Source of the DNA: Monomorium pharaonis
Taxonomy: Eukaryota > Arthropoda > Insecta > Hymenoptera > Formicidae
Assembly (NCBI RefSeq): GCF_013373865.1
Contig: NC_050470.1
Span: forward strand, 16,929,244-16,993,243
Length of the DNA stretch: 64,000 nt
Direction: 5' to 3'
Part shown: piece by piece, positions 13,810-24,403 of the stretch
Layout: the number at the start of each line of letters is the position of its first letter
How positions within the stretch are numbered: position 1 is the first letter of the stretch
Made by a program: the position numbers and the translations under genes
Notes under the pieces: generated by a model
Told to the model about the DNA's origin: nothing
The model's input: the letters and a program-made list of their open reading frames with translations, nothing else
The model's database searches: none

Positions 13810-14930
13810 GTCATTAATGGCTATAGAATTGACTTTTTTCAACACTAAAAATTAAGGTAAAAAAATTGTTTAGCTAATGGTACAATTTAATCTCTATCAA
13901 AACTTTATAAGAACAAATATATATCCAGATTTAAAAAGACAAATATGGAGACAAAATACATACATCATTCTTAACCGTTTGGTATCATATTCTTAACAAA
14001 TCTTAACTCAAATATTGTAGCAAAGATTAAATTGAAGCTTAAGTTTGTTGTAATTAAAAATAAAAATACAAGTAACAGGATTACCCGGCTAACCATTTGC
14101 TGCCAAATTGTCAGCAGACTGCTAAAAATTTCTTGCGAAATCAGGCTGCCAAAACCTTGGCCTACTGTGTCCTTGAGTGCGTCCCAATTGCAAGCAAAAA
14201 TTGTCATCAAATCCTGATATGAAATTGGGTGCAACACCAGAGCAGATTGCAACGTAAACACAGCAGGTTTGCGCCAAATATGCAGCAGATCTGTATTCAT
14301 CAATGACGACAGATTGGCGAAATATTTGTCGAATCTTTTCATTTTCACAGTTATAATTTTATTTGAGAATAGATGTAAGCAATCTCCTGGGAAGATTTAT
14401 TAATTTAGAAATAGGAACAGATTGAATAATTTACCCCAACCCCTCCTTAGCATTTAATATTTCCTACAAGAGGGCCTCAATTGATTTTCAATCTATTTTC
14501 TTCCTTCATATCACAGGTATATCATCTATTCTAGGTACAATTAATTTCACTAAACTTCTTGAAGTTAAATGTTACTCCAAAAAAATGAAAATACTACCAG
14601 AGTTCTATATTATAAAAGTATAATATAGCGGTCTTCCGCCATATCGGACACCTCCGCAGGCGCAGCGGAGGAAGGTAATTTTTGCTTATCTTAGTCGCAC
14701 TGCGAGCGGTCTTCATGTAGCGAATTAGCTACATTTTACTCCAAAGAGAGTAGGCCGCCTATCGACGGTGCCGCGCTTTTTATTGCCAATTTGACATTTC
14801 AACAGATCTGCTGCGCATCTGGTATCAATCTGTCGCGTACTTTGACGCACAAATGCTGTTGCATTTCTACAGGTAAATTGCTGATATTGTTTGCACTTTG
14901 GTGTTTGTCCTCAATCTGTCATCAATACTT
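13810..14930. other. Repetitive non-coding region with GCTGC-rich decayed repeat
   Basis: Words such as TTGCTGCCAAATTG and CAGATCTGCTG recur here (13980-14330, 14785-14900) and again at 20.5-20.7 kb and 61.2-62.3 kb, which suggests a dispersed non-coding repeat. The 125-codon minus frame at 13971-14348 follows this repeat and is not supported as a protein. Confidence 0.35.
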
Positions 14931-15677
14931 CCCACGTAGAAATGAAAGCTCCAATAGACGTCCATTAGACGTCTGCCATGAAAGTTTGAACTTTCACTGG
15001 ACGTCCATTAGACGTCCAATATAGAGCCATTAGAAATCCACAGTTCCGTATTGCGTACGTCTATTAGACCTCCATTAGACGTCGTTAAAGAGGTGTCTAT
15101 TAGACGTTGTGTGGACTATTAATAGAGACTTCACGGAACCTTGATGGATGACTGATGGATGTTTTGTGGATTATTAATAGAGGCTTCATAGAGCCTCGAT
15201 AGATGATTGACGAACGTTTCATGGATCATTAGTAGAGGCTTCCCAGTGAACAATATTTGTCAAAAAGATCTCTAAAAAAATATCCTGTTTCTGAAAATGA
15301 TGACAAAGAGACTTCTAAAAGATAACATAATGATATTAGAATGTTAACCAATGCATTGTTTTTTGAGAACATAAAGATATCATGAAACTGATATTTAAAA
15401 GATTTCTTAAATCGAATATCTTTAAACTGCAAATAGAAATAAAAAGTAAAATAAAATTTTCATTTTTTTTAAAATTATTTTTATCAACAGTACATACTAA
15501 ATTTAGGACAAATTTTAATTAATTAATTAAATTTAAATTATATTATTTTATTTTATTCATACTTGTCGCTGGTAGGTTTTGAACCCGGAAACCTTAGGAT
15601 TAAGAACCTTGTACTCTATCTGCTATGCCAATTTAACTTATTGATATGAGTACTTGTTATTGTCTACATATACTTAT
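14931..15677 (-). mobile_element. Truncated copy (A) of the CCCACATAGAAAT element
   Basis: The copy begins CCCACGTAGAAATGAAAG, with the same words as the full copies at 18.95 and 35.5 kb (TCCATTAGACGTC, AGAGCCATTAGAAATCC). It runs through the tRNA-like module at 15560-15640. It stops where a different CCCACATAG-ended segment begins at 15678, so about half of the element is missing. Confidence 0.65.
15560..15640 (-). other. tRNA-like module, copy A (A box and B box)
   Basis: On the minus strand TGGCATAGCAGATAGAGTAC (15630-15611) fits the tRNA A box, and GGTTCAAAACC (15585-15575) fits the B box exactly. The spacing is about 45 bases, normal for a tRNA. The acceptor and anticodon stems do not pair well, so this is tRNA-derived rather than a working tRNA. 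Confidence 0.6.
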
Positions 15678-15905
15678 CCCACATAGAACATGATATCACT
15701 AAAATATCCTATATTCATACTGTGAACATACGTACTGTATATAATATACTGAAAATATTCTCATAATATCTTCTATAATATATCATTATTTGTATATTAT
15801 TAGAACGGACCTGTTATATCTAAATTAGTATATTATTATCGTACATTCTTAGAATTTACTTTTGCAATCTAAATATCTTTTAATGTTTAAAGTTTATTGT
15901 TATCG
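15678..15905 (+). mobile_element. MITE segment, CCCACATAGAACATG end
   Basis: This segment begins CCCACATAGAACATGATATC. It matches, in reverse complement, the segment at about 54905-55134 (shared words CATACTGTGAACATACGTAC, GAACGG, TTTTGCAATCTAAATATC). It contains repeated ATATTCTCATAAT-type palindromic words and runs into the hairpin that follows. There is no coding capacity. Confidence 0.5.
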
Positions 15906-16149
15906 TCAAAGAATGTAACGTCACCAAAAATGACGAAATTTCTTTATTTTGATTACCGTACTGTAAATATATATACCATACTGAGAATATTGTTATAAAA
16001 TCTTCTATTTTATATATATATATATATATATAGATTTTATAACAATATTCTCAGTATGGTATATATATTTACAGTACAGTAATCAAAATAAAGAAATTTC
16101 GTCATTTTTGGTGACGTTACATTCTTTGACGATAACAATAAACTTTAAC
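15887..16149. repeat. Near-perfect 260-bp hairpin
   Basis: Arms of about 115 bp (15887-16003 and 16033-16149) differ at one position that I could find (CCGTACTG against CTGTACTG). They are joined by a (TA)n loop at about 16009-16032. The arms also occur singly at 54.79-54.93 kb. Such identity implies recent formation or arm correction. Confidence 0.9.
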
Positions 16150-16586
16150 TATATATATATATATATATATATATCATTATTCCGCAGTAGCCGCGAGTAG
16201 TTCGCGAGATCGCTGCTAGGCAAGGGCGCAGCGCTTCTCCTTCTTGTGAGAAAATTTACACCAAAAGGTTCATAAAAGAAAACCACCCACAGCAACAAAT
16301 TATCTCTCGATGTGTATAGTAAGCTCAATAGATTTACCTAACAGCAAAGTGTAGTATCATTTTTGTCACTCGAAGAGAGTCCCTTGGGCTTCCGCAACTT
16401 GAATAAAGCTTCTAAGAATTGAGAAAATATAAAAATACAATTTTAACCCTTGATCCTTAGTCTAATGGCAGGCCAGGAAGGAGCGAGAAACACTATAGCT
16501 ATAAAGTATAACTCACACATATGTGATTCTTGTAGAAGAAAGTAAAGTAATTTACTAGATCTAAAGAGAGATGAACGAGTATGTAT
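16150..16586. other. Non-coding stretch
   Basis: A (TA)n tract at about 16150-16172 is followed by unique-looking sequence with no supported gene. Confidence 0.4.
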
Positions 16587-18520
16587 TGTGACGTGACAGC
16601 CGCAGGCTGCTGTCCCAACGGCCTTATCGGTCCTTACGCGTTAACATCACGCGGGTCCTGCGTCCTCCCGCTCGGGAACAGATGCGAAAGCGTGATAAGT
16701 CGTGTTTTCTGTGTGTCGTCTCGTGTGTTGTTCTATCGCTAATTGTTAAGATTTTTTGCGAGCGCTACTTCGCGAGTGTGGCGGAAATCAGTGAACATGG
16801 AGACCTATTTTGTACAATCTGGCGTCTCGTCTCAATGGAGGACACCCTTGGAGAGAGAACTGACAACGAGGGACTTGCAGAAAACCCTTTTCAAGCGGGG
16901 GTCCGCAGGTAATACCGTCCTTATCTTGCCAACAATTTGTACGAGAATTCCGATACTGCCGCCGAATCACGCTTTCAGGATCCAGCGAAGGCGCGCGAGG
17001 CCGGTGTCCCGACGGGGCGACTTCAAATCCGATCTCGCACAAGTTCCGGCGGAGATCGCGACAGCTTACAATCAGTAAATAACCTCGTCGAGGAGGAGAT
17101 AATGTCCCGGTAGCAGAGGATGCGCCCGGCAAGGAGAAAGGAAACTGCCGCAGAGGAAAGCGCCAAAAATTCCCGTGCACGGGGCCCAACAATATCGACC
17201 ACCGCGCTTGGATCAATCAGCAAGCGACGGCACGTTGCGCGTCGCGCGCAAGTCGATTTTGGAAAATCACGGCCAATAAGGGCCCGGCTTATCAGAGGCA
17301 AGGTGGGGCGCGTCGCCGAGCGGCCCTCGCAGGATCCAAGATCCCGCACTCGAGTTGCGGACGTTGTCGTGTGTGTGTGCGTGATCCGAATCCCGAGCAA
17401 TCCAAGAATGTAAGAGGACGCAGGAGGCCGACCCGGACGAAACTTACGAGAAGGAAGCGACTTGGTGAGACAAGCGTCACTTCGAATTTGTGAAGCCACC
17501 GATTTCGTGGTCGGGCGAGCTACGAGAAAATTACGAGTTTGTCGCGGTATCTCTTCAGCATTCCAGTAGAGTCACGAGCTCACGTTTATTAGAGTACCGT
17601 TGCCTCGCCCGATCGCGCCCGCCTGCGTGAATTCGCTCCGTGCCATTCTTTCCGTGAAATTGCGTGTGTGTCCCGATCCGCAACCGAGTCACCTGTATTT
17701 TCGTAGCGTGATTGTATCGTGAGTTACTGTTGTTAATTCTATTGTAGATCGTCGCGCACTTATAATTTCGTAAACTCTAATTTACTTTGTCACATTTGTA
17801 TCGCGAATCTCTTTGTAATTGCGCTCTCGTCAGTTTTAATGTAATTGTTTTGTACCGCCTCGTTGGCGAGCTAATAATAATTACCGCACATATTGCTCAC
17901 GGGATCTTATAACGCGTGGAAGAGCACGAATCCGTCGCGTGCCGCGCGGACTCTGAGTACTGTTCGTCCCGATTGCTCTTGGCGAAACCGTTATTCTATC
18001 GGAAGTTTGGTGTCCACCAACGACGCAGAATAAAGCGTAGACAAGTCGGAGAATTCCCGCGTACGTAAAACAACCCGTCCGTTAATTGTCCCGTACTCGC
18101 GGAATTTAATTTCAATCGGTCATAAGCTTGTAACGCGCGCGAATCACCATTGCCGCTCAACAGGGTCGTATAATTCTTTATCGTTCACTGTTAAATATAT
18201 TTGTTAATTTCATTGTTAAATTTACGTTGTCTTGATAGTCCTCTCGCCTTCCCGATTCCATCTGTCCGCGCCAAACCTCTCCCTCTACCATTTTAAGGCT
18301 GAGTAGCTGGCTATCGGAGCTGCCGAGGCCCCGATCATCTAAAGAGCGCCCGTTTTTTCCGCGATTATATTGGCGTAACGCTGATTCACTGTTCAGCATA
18401 GAAAGAGTGGTACGCTCAACGTACCTGGCGCCTAAGTTCGAGCTTTAACGAGAATATCGGAGTTTGGTCGCCCTGACACCCGGGCGGCGCAGAGCCGTGA
18501 CCAGGGGCGGACGCGAATTT
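16587..18520 (+). other. GC-rich block, possible LTR and leader of an LTR retroelement
   Basis: The block contrasts sharply with its AT-rich flanks. It opens with TGTGACGTGACAGCC (16587), in the style of an LTR 5' end. At 18426 it has TGGCGCCTAAG, a plausible tRNA primer-binding site because retroelements of many kinds use TGGCGCC. Open frames inside (16798-17078, beginning METYFVQSGV, and 17120-17413) are unrecognised and may be chance frames in GC-rich DNA. I found no matching 3' LTR in the window, so this is only a suggestion. Confidence 0.25.
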
Positions 18521-18557
18521 GGCCGTCGCTCGCGAGCGCGGTTACAGTATGTGTGTG

Positions 18558-18563
<6 letters not shown>

Positions 18564-18595
<32 letters not shown>
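18564..18595. repeat. (TA)n microsatellite
   Basis: A simple TA run lies at the boundary between the GC-rich block and AT-rich sequence. Confidence 0.9.
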
Positions 18596-18597
<2 letters not shown>

Positions 18598-18952
18598 CAT
18601 GCGCGCTCGTGAGGCTTGCAGGCGTGTACGTAATATACTAAAAAAATACTAGAAAGATTCCGTATGATATCATGAGTATATACTACAGGATATTCTCAGT
18701 ACATTCGTAGAAGCAATTTAGGGCGCTAATAAGAACTTGCTTAGCATATCCTCAGTATATCATAGTACGTATATTGAATGTTCCAAGAACATTAGTCATA
18801 TACGGTTATGATATTCTTAAAATATTCTCAGAATATACTTGTTCCGTTAGGGATATGTTATAAACTGACGCAATTATATTACTTTTTATAAAAGCAATTA
18901 AATTTTGCAAACATATTAAAAATAAATAACATTAATTTATTTACTTATTAAT
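18596..18952. other. Decayed repeat preceding element copy B
   Basis: 18660-18850 carries the ATATTCTCAG-type words of the CCCAGACAGCAC family. 18850-18952 (GTTATAAACTGACGCAATT onward) is a direct repeat of the interior of element copy B at about 19482-19580, so a partial duplication or an older nested copy lies here. Confidence 0.45.
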
Positions 18953-20513
18953 CTCACATAGAAATGAAACCTCCAATAAACGTCCATTAGAAGCCTGCCA
19001 TGGAAATTTGAACTTCCAGTGGACGTCCATTAGACGTCCAATATAGAGCCATTAGAAATCCACAGTTCCGCATTGCGTTACGTCTATTAGACCTCTATTA
19101 GACGACGTCAAAGAGGTCTATTAGACGTTGTGTGGATTATGAATAGAGGCTTCACGGAACCTCGATGAATGATTGACGGATGTTTTGTGGATCATTAGTA
19201 GAGGCTTCATGAAGCCTCGATAGATGATTGATGAAATAAAAATTTAAAATAAAAATTTTATTTTTTTAAAATTATTTTTATCAACAGTACATACTAAATT
19301 TAGGCAAAATTTAGCAAATTTTTATTAATTAATTAAATTTAAATTATATTATTTTATTTTATTCTTACTTGCCGCTGGTAGGTTTTGAACCCGGGATCTT
19401 AGGACGAACCTTGTACTCTATCTGCTACGTCAATTTGACTCATCGATATGGGTACTTGTTATTGTCTACATATACCTTTATGTTATAAACTGACGCAATT
19501 ATATTATTTTTTATAAAAGCAATTAAATTTTGCGAAACATATTAAAAATAAATAGCATTAATTTATTTACTTATTAATTTCATTGTTAAATTTATCTTTT
19601 TCCATAACCTTAATAATTTGATGGAAATTGCGATCTATTTAGCATTAATACTTTGAAGCGTTCAAATGGTTAATTAGATGGTTAACTATATAGATCATAT
19701 ATTCTAAGAAAAATTGCATAGTACATTTATTATCCTGTTTTTGTTCAGTTTTTGTGCGCAGTAATTGTAAATAAACCATTATTTTTGAAAACATTATCAA
19801 ATTTTTTTAATATTAAATGGATCTCTCATTCAGGATGTTATAGTGTTGTCTGATTTCTAAGTCAACTACGACGCGCATGGACGGCTCAAAAATCGGACAG
19901 CATTGTGATATCTTTTATGAGACATTAAGCTGATATTATTTAGTTGATGTCATAAAGATAACATTTTCAAGAAACTTAAATAAAACTCTTTAATAGAGTT
20001 AGAAGATATTTCGAAGACCTCTCTTAGTAGACGTTTCTGATAAATGTTACCATTTTGATATCATTTCCAAGATATCTAAATGTTTTCTTTAAAAAGTTCT
20101 CTTAAAGTTTTCATTCTGACAAGCGTGTTGTTTGGGTAACTTCCACCATGGAAGTAAATGTTCTATAGAGCTATGGAAGTTTAGTGAATCCCTAATGGGC
20201 GTCAGTCTAACTTCCATCATGGAAGTAAATGTTTCGTAGAGCTATGGAAGTTTACTGGATCTTTAATGGACGTTTATCTAACTTCCGCCATGGAGGTAAA
20301 CCTTCAATGGAGCCATGGAAGTTTACTGGGTCCCTAATGGATGTCTATCTAACTTCCGCCATGGAAGTAAACCTCCAATGGAGCTAAGGAAGTTCACTAG
20401 ACCTCTAATGGACGTCCATCTGACTTCTACCATAGACATAGACGTCCCATGAATCTATAGAGGTTTAATGGACGTCCATTGGACATCCACTGGATGCCAA
20501 TTTCTATGTGGGT
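18953..20513 (-). mobile_element. CCCACATAGAAAT element, copy B (about 1.56 kb)
   Basis: It begins CACATAGAAATGAAACC and ends CCAATTTCTATGTGGG, inverted terminal repeats matching those of copy C at 35529-37174, which lies in the opposite orientation. The layout is a terminal block rich in ACGTCCATTAGACGTC words, a tRNA-like module, an AT-rich middle with AACACGCTTGTCAGA in inverse form, and four to five tandem units of about 71 bp (CTTCCATGGAGGTAAAC type). No protein is encoded. Confidence 0.75.
19365..19442 (-). other. tRNA-like module, copy B
   Basis: It has the same module as at 15.6 and 36.8 kb: an A-box-like TGACGTAGCAGATAGAG and a perfect B box GGTTCAAAACC on the minus strand. The flank is ACTTGCCGCTGGTA. 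It sits at the homologous position within element copy B. Confidence 0.55.
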
Positions 20514-20714
20514 TTCGATAAATTTGCTCGTATTTTCTATTATTTTGTCATGTATTCTGATGACAGACGTTGCTAAATCTTTGTTGAATATCTGCTAACA
20601 GTGTTTGCAATGACAAAATATGTTTTTCATTTGCTGCCTTTTTGGCAACAGAATCTGTTGCCAACATTTGTCACAGCAGAAATGGTTATCGGGGTATAAA
20701 AGGGAAATTAAACA
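20514..20714. other. GCTGC-type repeat fragment
   Basis: The words TTTGCTGCC, CAACAGAATCTGTTGCCAAC and GCTAAATCTTTGTTG resemble the repeats at 14 kb and 61-62 kb. No gene is seen. Confidence 0.35.
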
Positions 20715-22680
20715 CTACTCACTATGTATAGCATCCATGCCTCTAGAGTTTAATCCAGAAATATCTCCTTCATAGTTTTTTTTTCCAGCTGCTCGAGGCT
20801 TCTGGCCAGTAAACGTACAATTCACAATAGCTTCTTTCGTATACACGCCACCAATCAAGCGACGAACTAAGTGCGATGGTTTCAATGCTTGTTTAAGAGC
20901 ATTATCTAAAACACTCTTTTTGCAATATATATCATTTGCTAAGAGAATCATCTGCAACAAGAAAAGTAAAAGCACCTTAAATTAAAGCCTTCGGCACACA
21001 ATACGATTTTTCATGCTAGATCGCATACAAGGAATCTTAATACGTGTCTTGATTGGCTCGGATGATTATGTCACGAATTGTAAGCCAATGAGGATACGTA
21101 GAAAGACGTCTCGTATGCGATCTAGAATGAAAAATCGTATCGTGTGCCGAAGGCTTAAGTTTCAAATTCTGCTTAATTGAGATATTAATATAATTTACCT
21201 GTTCGCCTGAATAATTCTTCCCAAATAACTGTTCAGAGGTAAGTTTGTCAAGATCAGTGTTTATGATTGTGCCGTCAGCTTCATCTGCAAACAAAATAAT
21301 TTAAAAAGAAGTATTTGTGGTTAAAGTTGATTAAGAAAAAATGAAAATATGTTACCAAGCGTATCTATTGCCTTTTGATCAGCAACAATATTTACTTTGC
21401 AATCATTTTGGAAAACTTCAACATTAGATGTAGAGAGTTCTTCGCTTGATAAAAGACAGTAAATTTCTTTATTTGCAATTGTTTTAAAGATTTAACTACA
21501 AACTTAGAGAAAAATATTAAAAAATATGTTTTGTGTAAGATTTCAAGAATTTTTGTAAAAAAAATAGCTGTTATATGTGGAGTAAAATAAAAGAAAAGCA
21601 ATTTAAAGCAAATTATAAAAAATAAGTAATTTAGAATAAGCAGAAATTCTTCTTAATATACAAAATCAGCATACCCCCATAATTAAAAAAGCACCTTTTT
21701 TATACAAAATATTTCCATGGACAGAACTAGAAGATGATAAAATATCCTCTTCTAAATTAGAAACCGGCTTAACTAAGAAATTATAAGTTAATTCTTGTAT
21801 TTCTAAACTATTTACAAGTTCTTGCTTCTTTGGAATACATGGACTGACAAGTTCATTCTTGTTTGAGGAATCTGAAGTAAAGTATTACAAAATAAAATAA
21901 TTCCAAATAAACAAAAGTTTTTAAGTAAAAATATTTTAATATATTAAATGGTAATTAATTGTGTACTTGTTAGTCATTACTTATATTTTTTAAAAATGCA
22001 TAAAAAAAAGACATTCTAATATATTTATTGTAAAATAAAAAAAATATAAAAAGAAACTTTACTAGAAAGCAACTGTGCCTCTAGTACTAAGATTTGCTTT
22101 TTAAGTTCTTCTTTAGTGGGACTAATAGAACCTAGTTGTTTAATTTTACAAACAGTTTTTGTTTTAATAATATCTGTATTTTCTTTCTCGTGGTATTTCT
22201 ATGACTGACGAATTTTGATGAGTAATTCCTGTCTCTTAACAGTTTTTTCCTGAAATATAGAAATGAACAGATATGATTAATGTACAGAAATACAAATTAG
22301 GATATTTATAATTATTAGGTATGTTGTGACTGTTCAACCTTTTCCTTTTCCTCTTCTATCATTACTTGCACCTTACCATTATTAAAATAATCATTTTCAC
22401 TTTCAACTGATGATATTTCATCCTCTGAGAAATTATCTGTAAATAAATTCTTAGTTTTATCAAGAATTTGTTTTCCCATAGCAATAACTCTAGTCTCTTT
22501 ATTTCTTTTGGCTACATTCTATAAAATTAAACCATAAAAAGACACAATAATGTATGTCTTAAATACTAATTCGAAACTTAGTTGTTAATTTTCTTCTATC
22601 TGCTTACCTGTGATGACTTCTTTATTTTTTCTGTTTTGGACTGGAAACAGCGCTTGGACAAAATCTTTTTGGGGGCGTTA
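20715..22680 (-). CDS. BEN-domain gene, multi-exon, with one in-frame stop
   Basis: The last exon (20951-20715) encodes a BEN-like fold: YCKKSVLDNALKQA, then LVRRLIGGVYTKEAIVNC, TGQKPRA and LNSRGMDAI. BEN domains are DNA-binding modules of chromatin and insulator proteins. The exon before it (21284-21199) is bounded by TTTGCAG and GTAAAT and joins in phase. The next one upstream ends at a GGTAACAT donor (about 21355) and again joins in phase (ends +1, then AT). Further exons are likely at about 21881-21682 (ELVSPCIPKKQELVNSLEIQ), 22256-22072 and 22510-22380, with one near 22675-22612. Downstream joins agree; the one near 22340 is uncertain. A TAG at 22201-22199 interrupts the exon at 22.2 kb. 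The 5' end is not found, and a Kolobok-like element lies directly upstream. It may be a recently broken gene or a variant allele. Confidence 0.6.
20986..21155. mobile_element. PIF/Harbinger-type MITE in a BEN-gene intron
   Basis: Inverted ends AGCCTTCGGCACAC and GTGTGCCGAAGGCT carry a longer inverted arm with ATACGATTTTTCAT and CTAGATCGCATAC. TAA is duplicated on both sides (20983-20985 and 21156-21158). The element is 170 bp, has no coding capacity and lies within the intron between the last two BEN-gene exons. Confidence 0.85.
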
Positions 22681-22719
22681 CATGCCTCTTTTTTTTATTG
22701 GAAACCTCTAGTTTCTTAA

Positions 22720-23693
22720 GGGGTTACATCAACCTAGACGGTCGAAAAACAGGCCTAACTTTGATATTTTATTCCTCCTAAACGGGTCGTGGGAATTAAA
22801 TGAAATTTTGGGTGATTATTGACTTATATTTCGACAATATAAAAAAATTTTTTTATTAAACAATGGCGACGGAAAGCAGAAATATGGCCGCCGAAACACA
22901 TTGAGGTTTGGAAAAACGCATTTTGCGGTGACCACTGTCCCGTCTAAACGATCCATCTGAAACAAAAAAACAAAATGGTGTTTTTAAGTTAACAGTAGTG
23001 ATTTGTCGGTGACGATCGCCGATTGTCGATTTTATCGTTTGTTACAAAATGGCGATGAGTTGAAGTTAAAATTAAAAAAAAACGAAAAATTTTTGTCCTT
23101 CTCATTTTTTTAATTTTTAATAAAGATCGATAAAAAAAATAGATCGTCACCGACAAAAGAATGTTTCTGAGAGTATTGTGTAAAAATTTGAAGATCCATC
23201 GATTAGTTTTTGAGATCTGGTAGTTACCGACTTTGAAAACCATGTTTTGAGAAAAACGCGTTTAAAGTTTCAAGTTTAGTTTTACTATTGTTAACAGCCG
23301 AATTTTGCACTTTACCTCTAGTCGGCAATTCTGGGGCCATATGAGATTCCTTTTACCGCTGTGCTGCACTTTTGGCGCTATGTGCCAAATCAGATTGTTC
23401 AAACTTTCGTTAACGTTTTGCGTAAACGACGCATTTCTCCAGTAAATTATCACTAGAAAGTTGTTTTCAAATATTGGACGAATGGCTTTAATCACATCAT
23501 CGTCCAGTGGCGATTTATGTTGATATTGCTCCAATTCGAGCACTCGATCCCGTTTTACTCAACTCTCTGTAATTCCGGCATTTTTTCAGATATCAACATA
23601 AAACTTTCAGGATATATTCTCGAAACTTGAAGCTTCAAGAAAATGTAATTAAAAAAAATCGAATTTTTTTTCCCGCTAGGTTGGTGTAACCCC
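22720..23693. mobile_element. Kolobok-like element with TTAA target duplication
   Basis: The ends GGGGTTACATCAACCTAG and CTAGGTTGGTGTAACCCC are flanked on both sides by TTAA (22716-22719 and 23694-23697). The 974-bp element keeps a minus-strand fragment (23262-23543) with FTQNVNESLNNLIW. That fits the TQN-x-NES-x-N-x3-W motif near the C-terminus of a transposase family common in arthropods. TTAA duplications occur in Kolobok and piggyBac; the motif favours Kolobok. It is a deletion derivative. Confidence 0.65.
23262..23543 (-). pseudogene. Kolobok/Mutator-like transposase C-terminal fragment
   Basis: The 93-codon frame includes RPIFENNFLVIIYWRN, a degraded form of the LL-x2-CL-x-G segment, followed by TQNVNESLNNLIWHIAPK. 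In full-length relatives this part follows the catalytic core, and no catalytic residues remain here. The family call rests on the motif plus the TTAA duplication. Confidence 0.5.
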
Positions 23694-23944
23694 TTAATTG
23701 ACTTAACTTTTTTATCACATAAAAAAAAGTTAGTTTTATTTATTTGTGCAATAGTTTCTGCTTGAAATGTAAAATAATAGTTCGTTATTTAATTCAAAAA
23801 TGTGATTAAATTTTAAATGATTTGTTAATTATAAAAAAAACATTTTTGTATCTACTATACTTTTATTATCTACTAACTATATACTAACATTAATAACGTT
23901 TACTTACTATCTATATATTAACGTTAATGTTTTATTTATTATTT

Positions 23945-24158
23945 TTTAGAATAAAAAATCTGTGATGTCAATACGGATGTAAAAAGGACTATTTTATCAG
24001 CCCTAGAAAGCGGAACTGAGAGAGAGCCAGATGCGGTCGATGGATTTCTGCTTCAAATAAAAGATAGGTTACGAGCCCTTCCATTACGCGTGAGGACTCA
24101 ATTTGAAATAAAAATTCTTTCGCAATTATTTGAGTTAGAACAAGAATTATCTCTTTGA
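23945..24158 (+). pseudogene. C-terminal exon of a Harbinger-associated DNA-binding protein (tentative)
   Basis: A plus-strand frame from about 23958 reads VNTDVKRTILSALESG and later FLLQIKDRLRALPLRVRTQFEIKILSQLFELEQEL before a stop. This amphipathic helical tail resembles the BESS-like C-termini of MADF/Myb-type proteins, which PIF/Harbinger elements carry as a second gene. It lies tail to tail with the transposase at 24404-25740, as expected for a two-gene Harbinger. A TTTTTTAG acceptor precedes it, but the frame near the junction is broken. Confidence 0.4.
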
Positions 24159-24403
24159 AGTTATATAAGAAAAAAAGTTATATAAGTTAAATAAATTTTA
24201 TAATTATATCTAAATATATAAAAGTGTTAAAAATTGTTTGAATATATATAAAAAAAGACACAGTAATTTGTTTTTATTCTATTATTGTTTTTATTTTAAA
24301 ATTATCTTTTTTTAAGAAAATTATGTTAGACATATAATTATGTTTTACTGGAAATTGTAATAATACATTAAGGAAATATAATAGTATAATATCAAGTAGC
24401 ACA

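Noticed and set aside
13971..14348. 125-codon hydrophobic minus-strand ORF
   Set aside because: It follows a dispersed GCTGC-type repeat also seen at 20.5 and 61-62 kb.
16798..17413. Overlapping frames in the GC-rich block as genes
   Set aside because: Several frames on both strands are open because of base composition; none has a recognisable motif.
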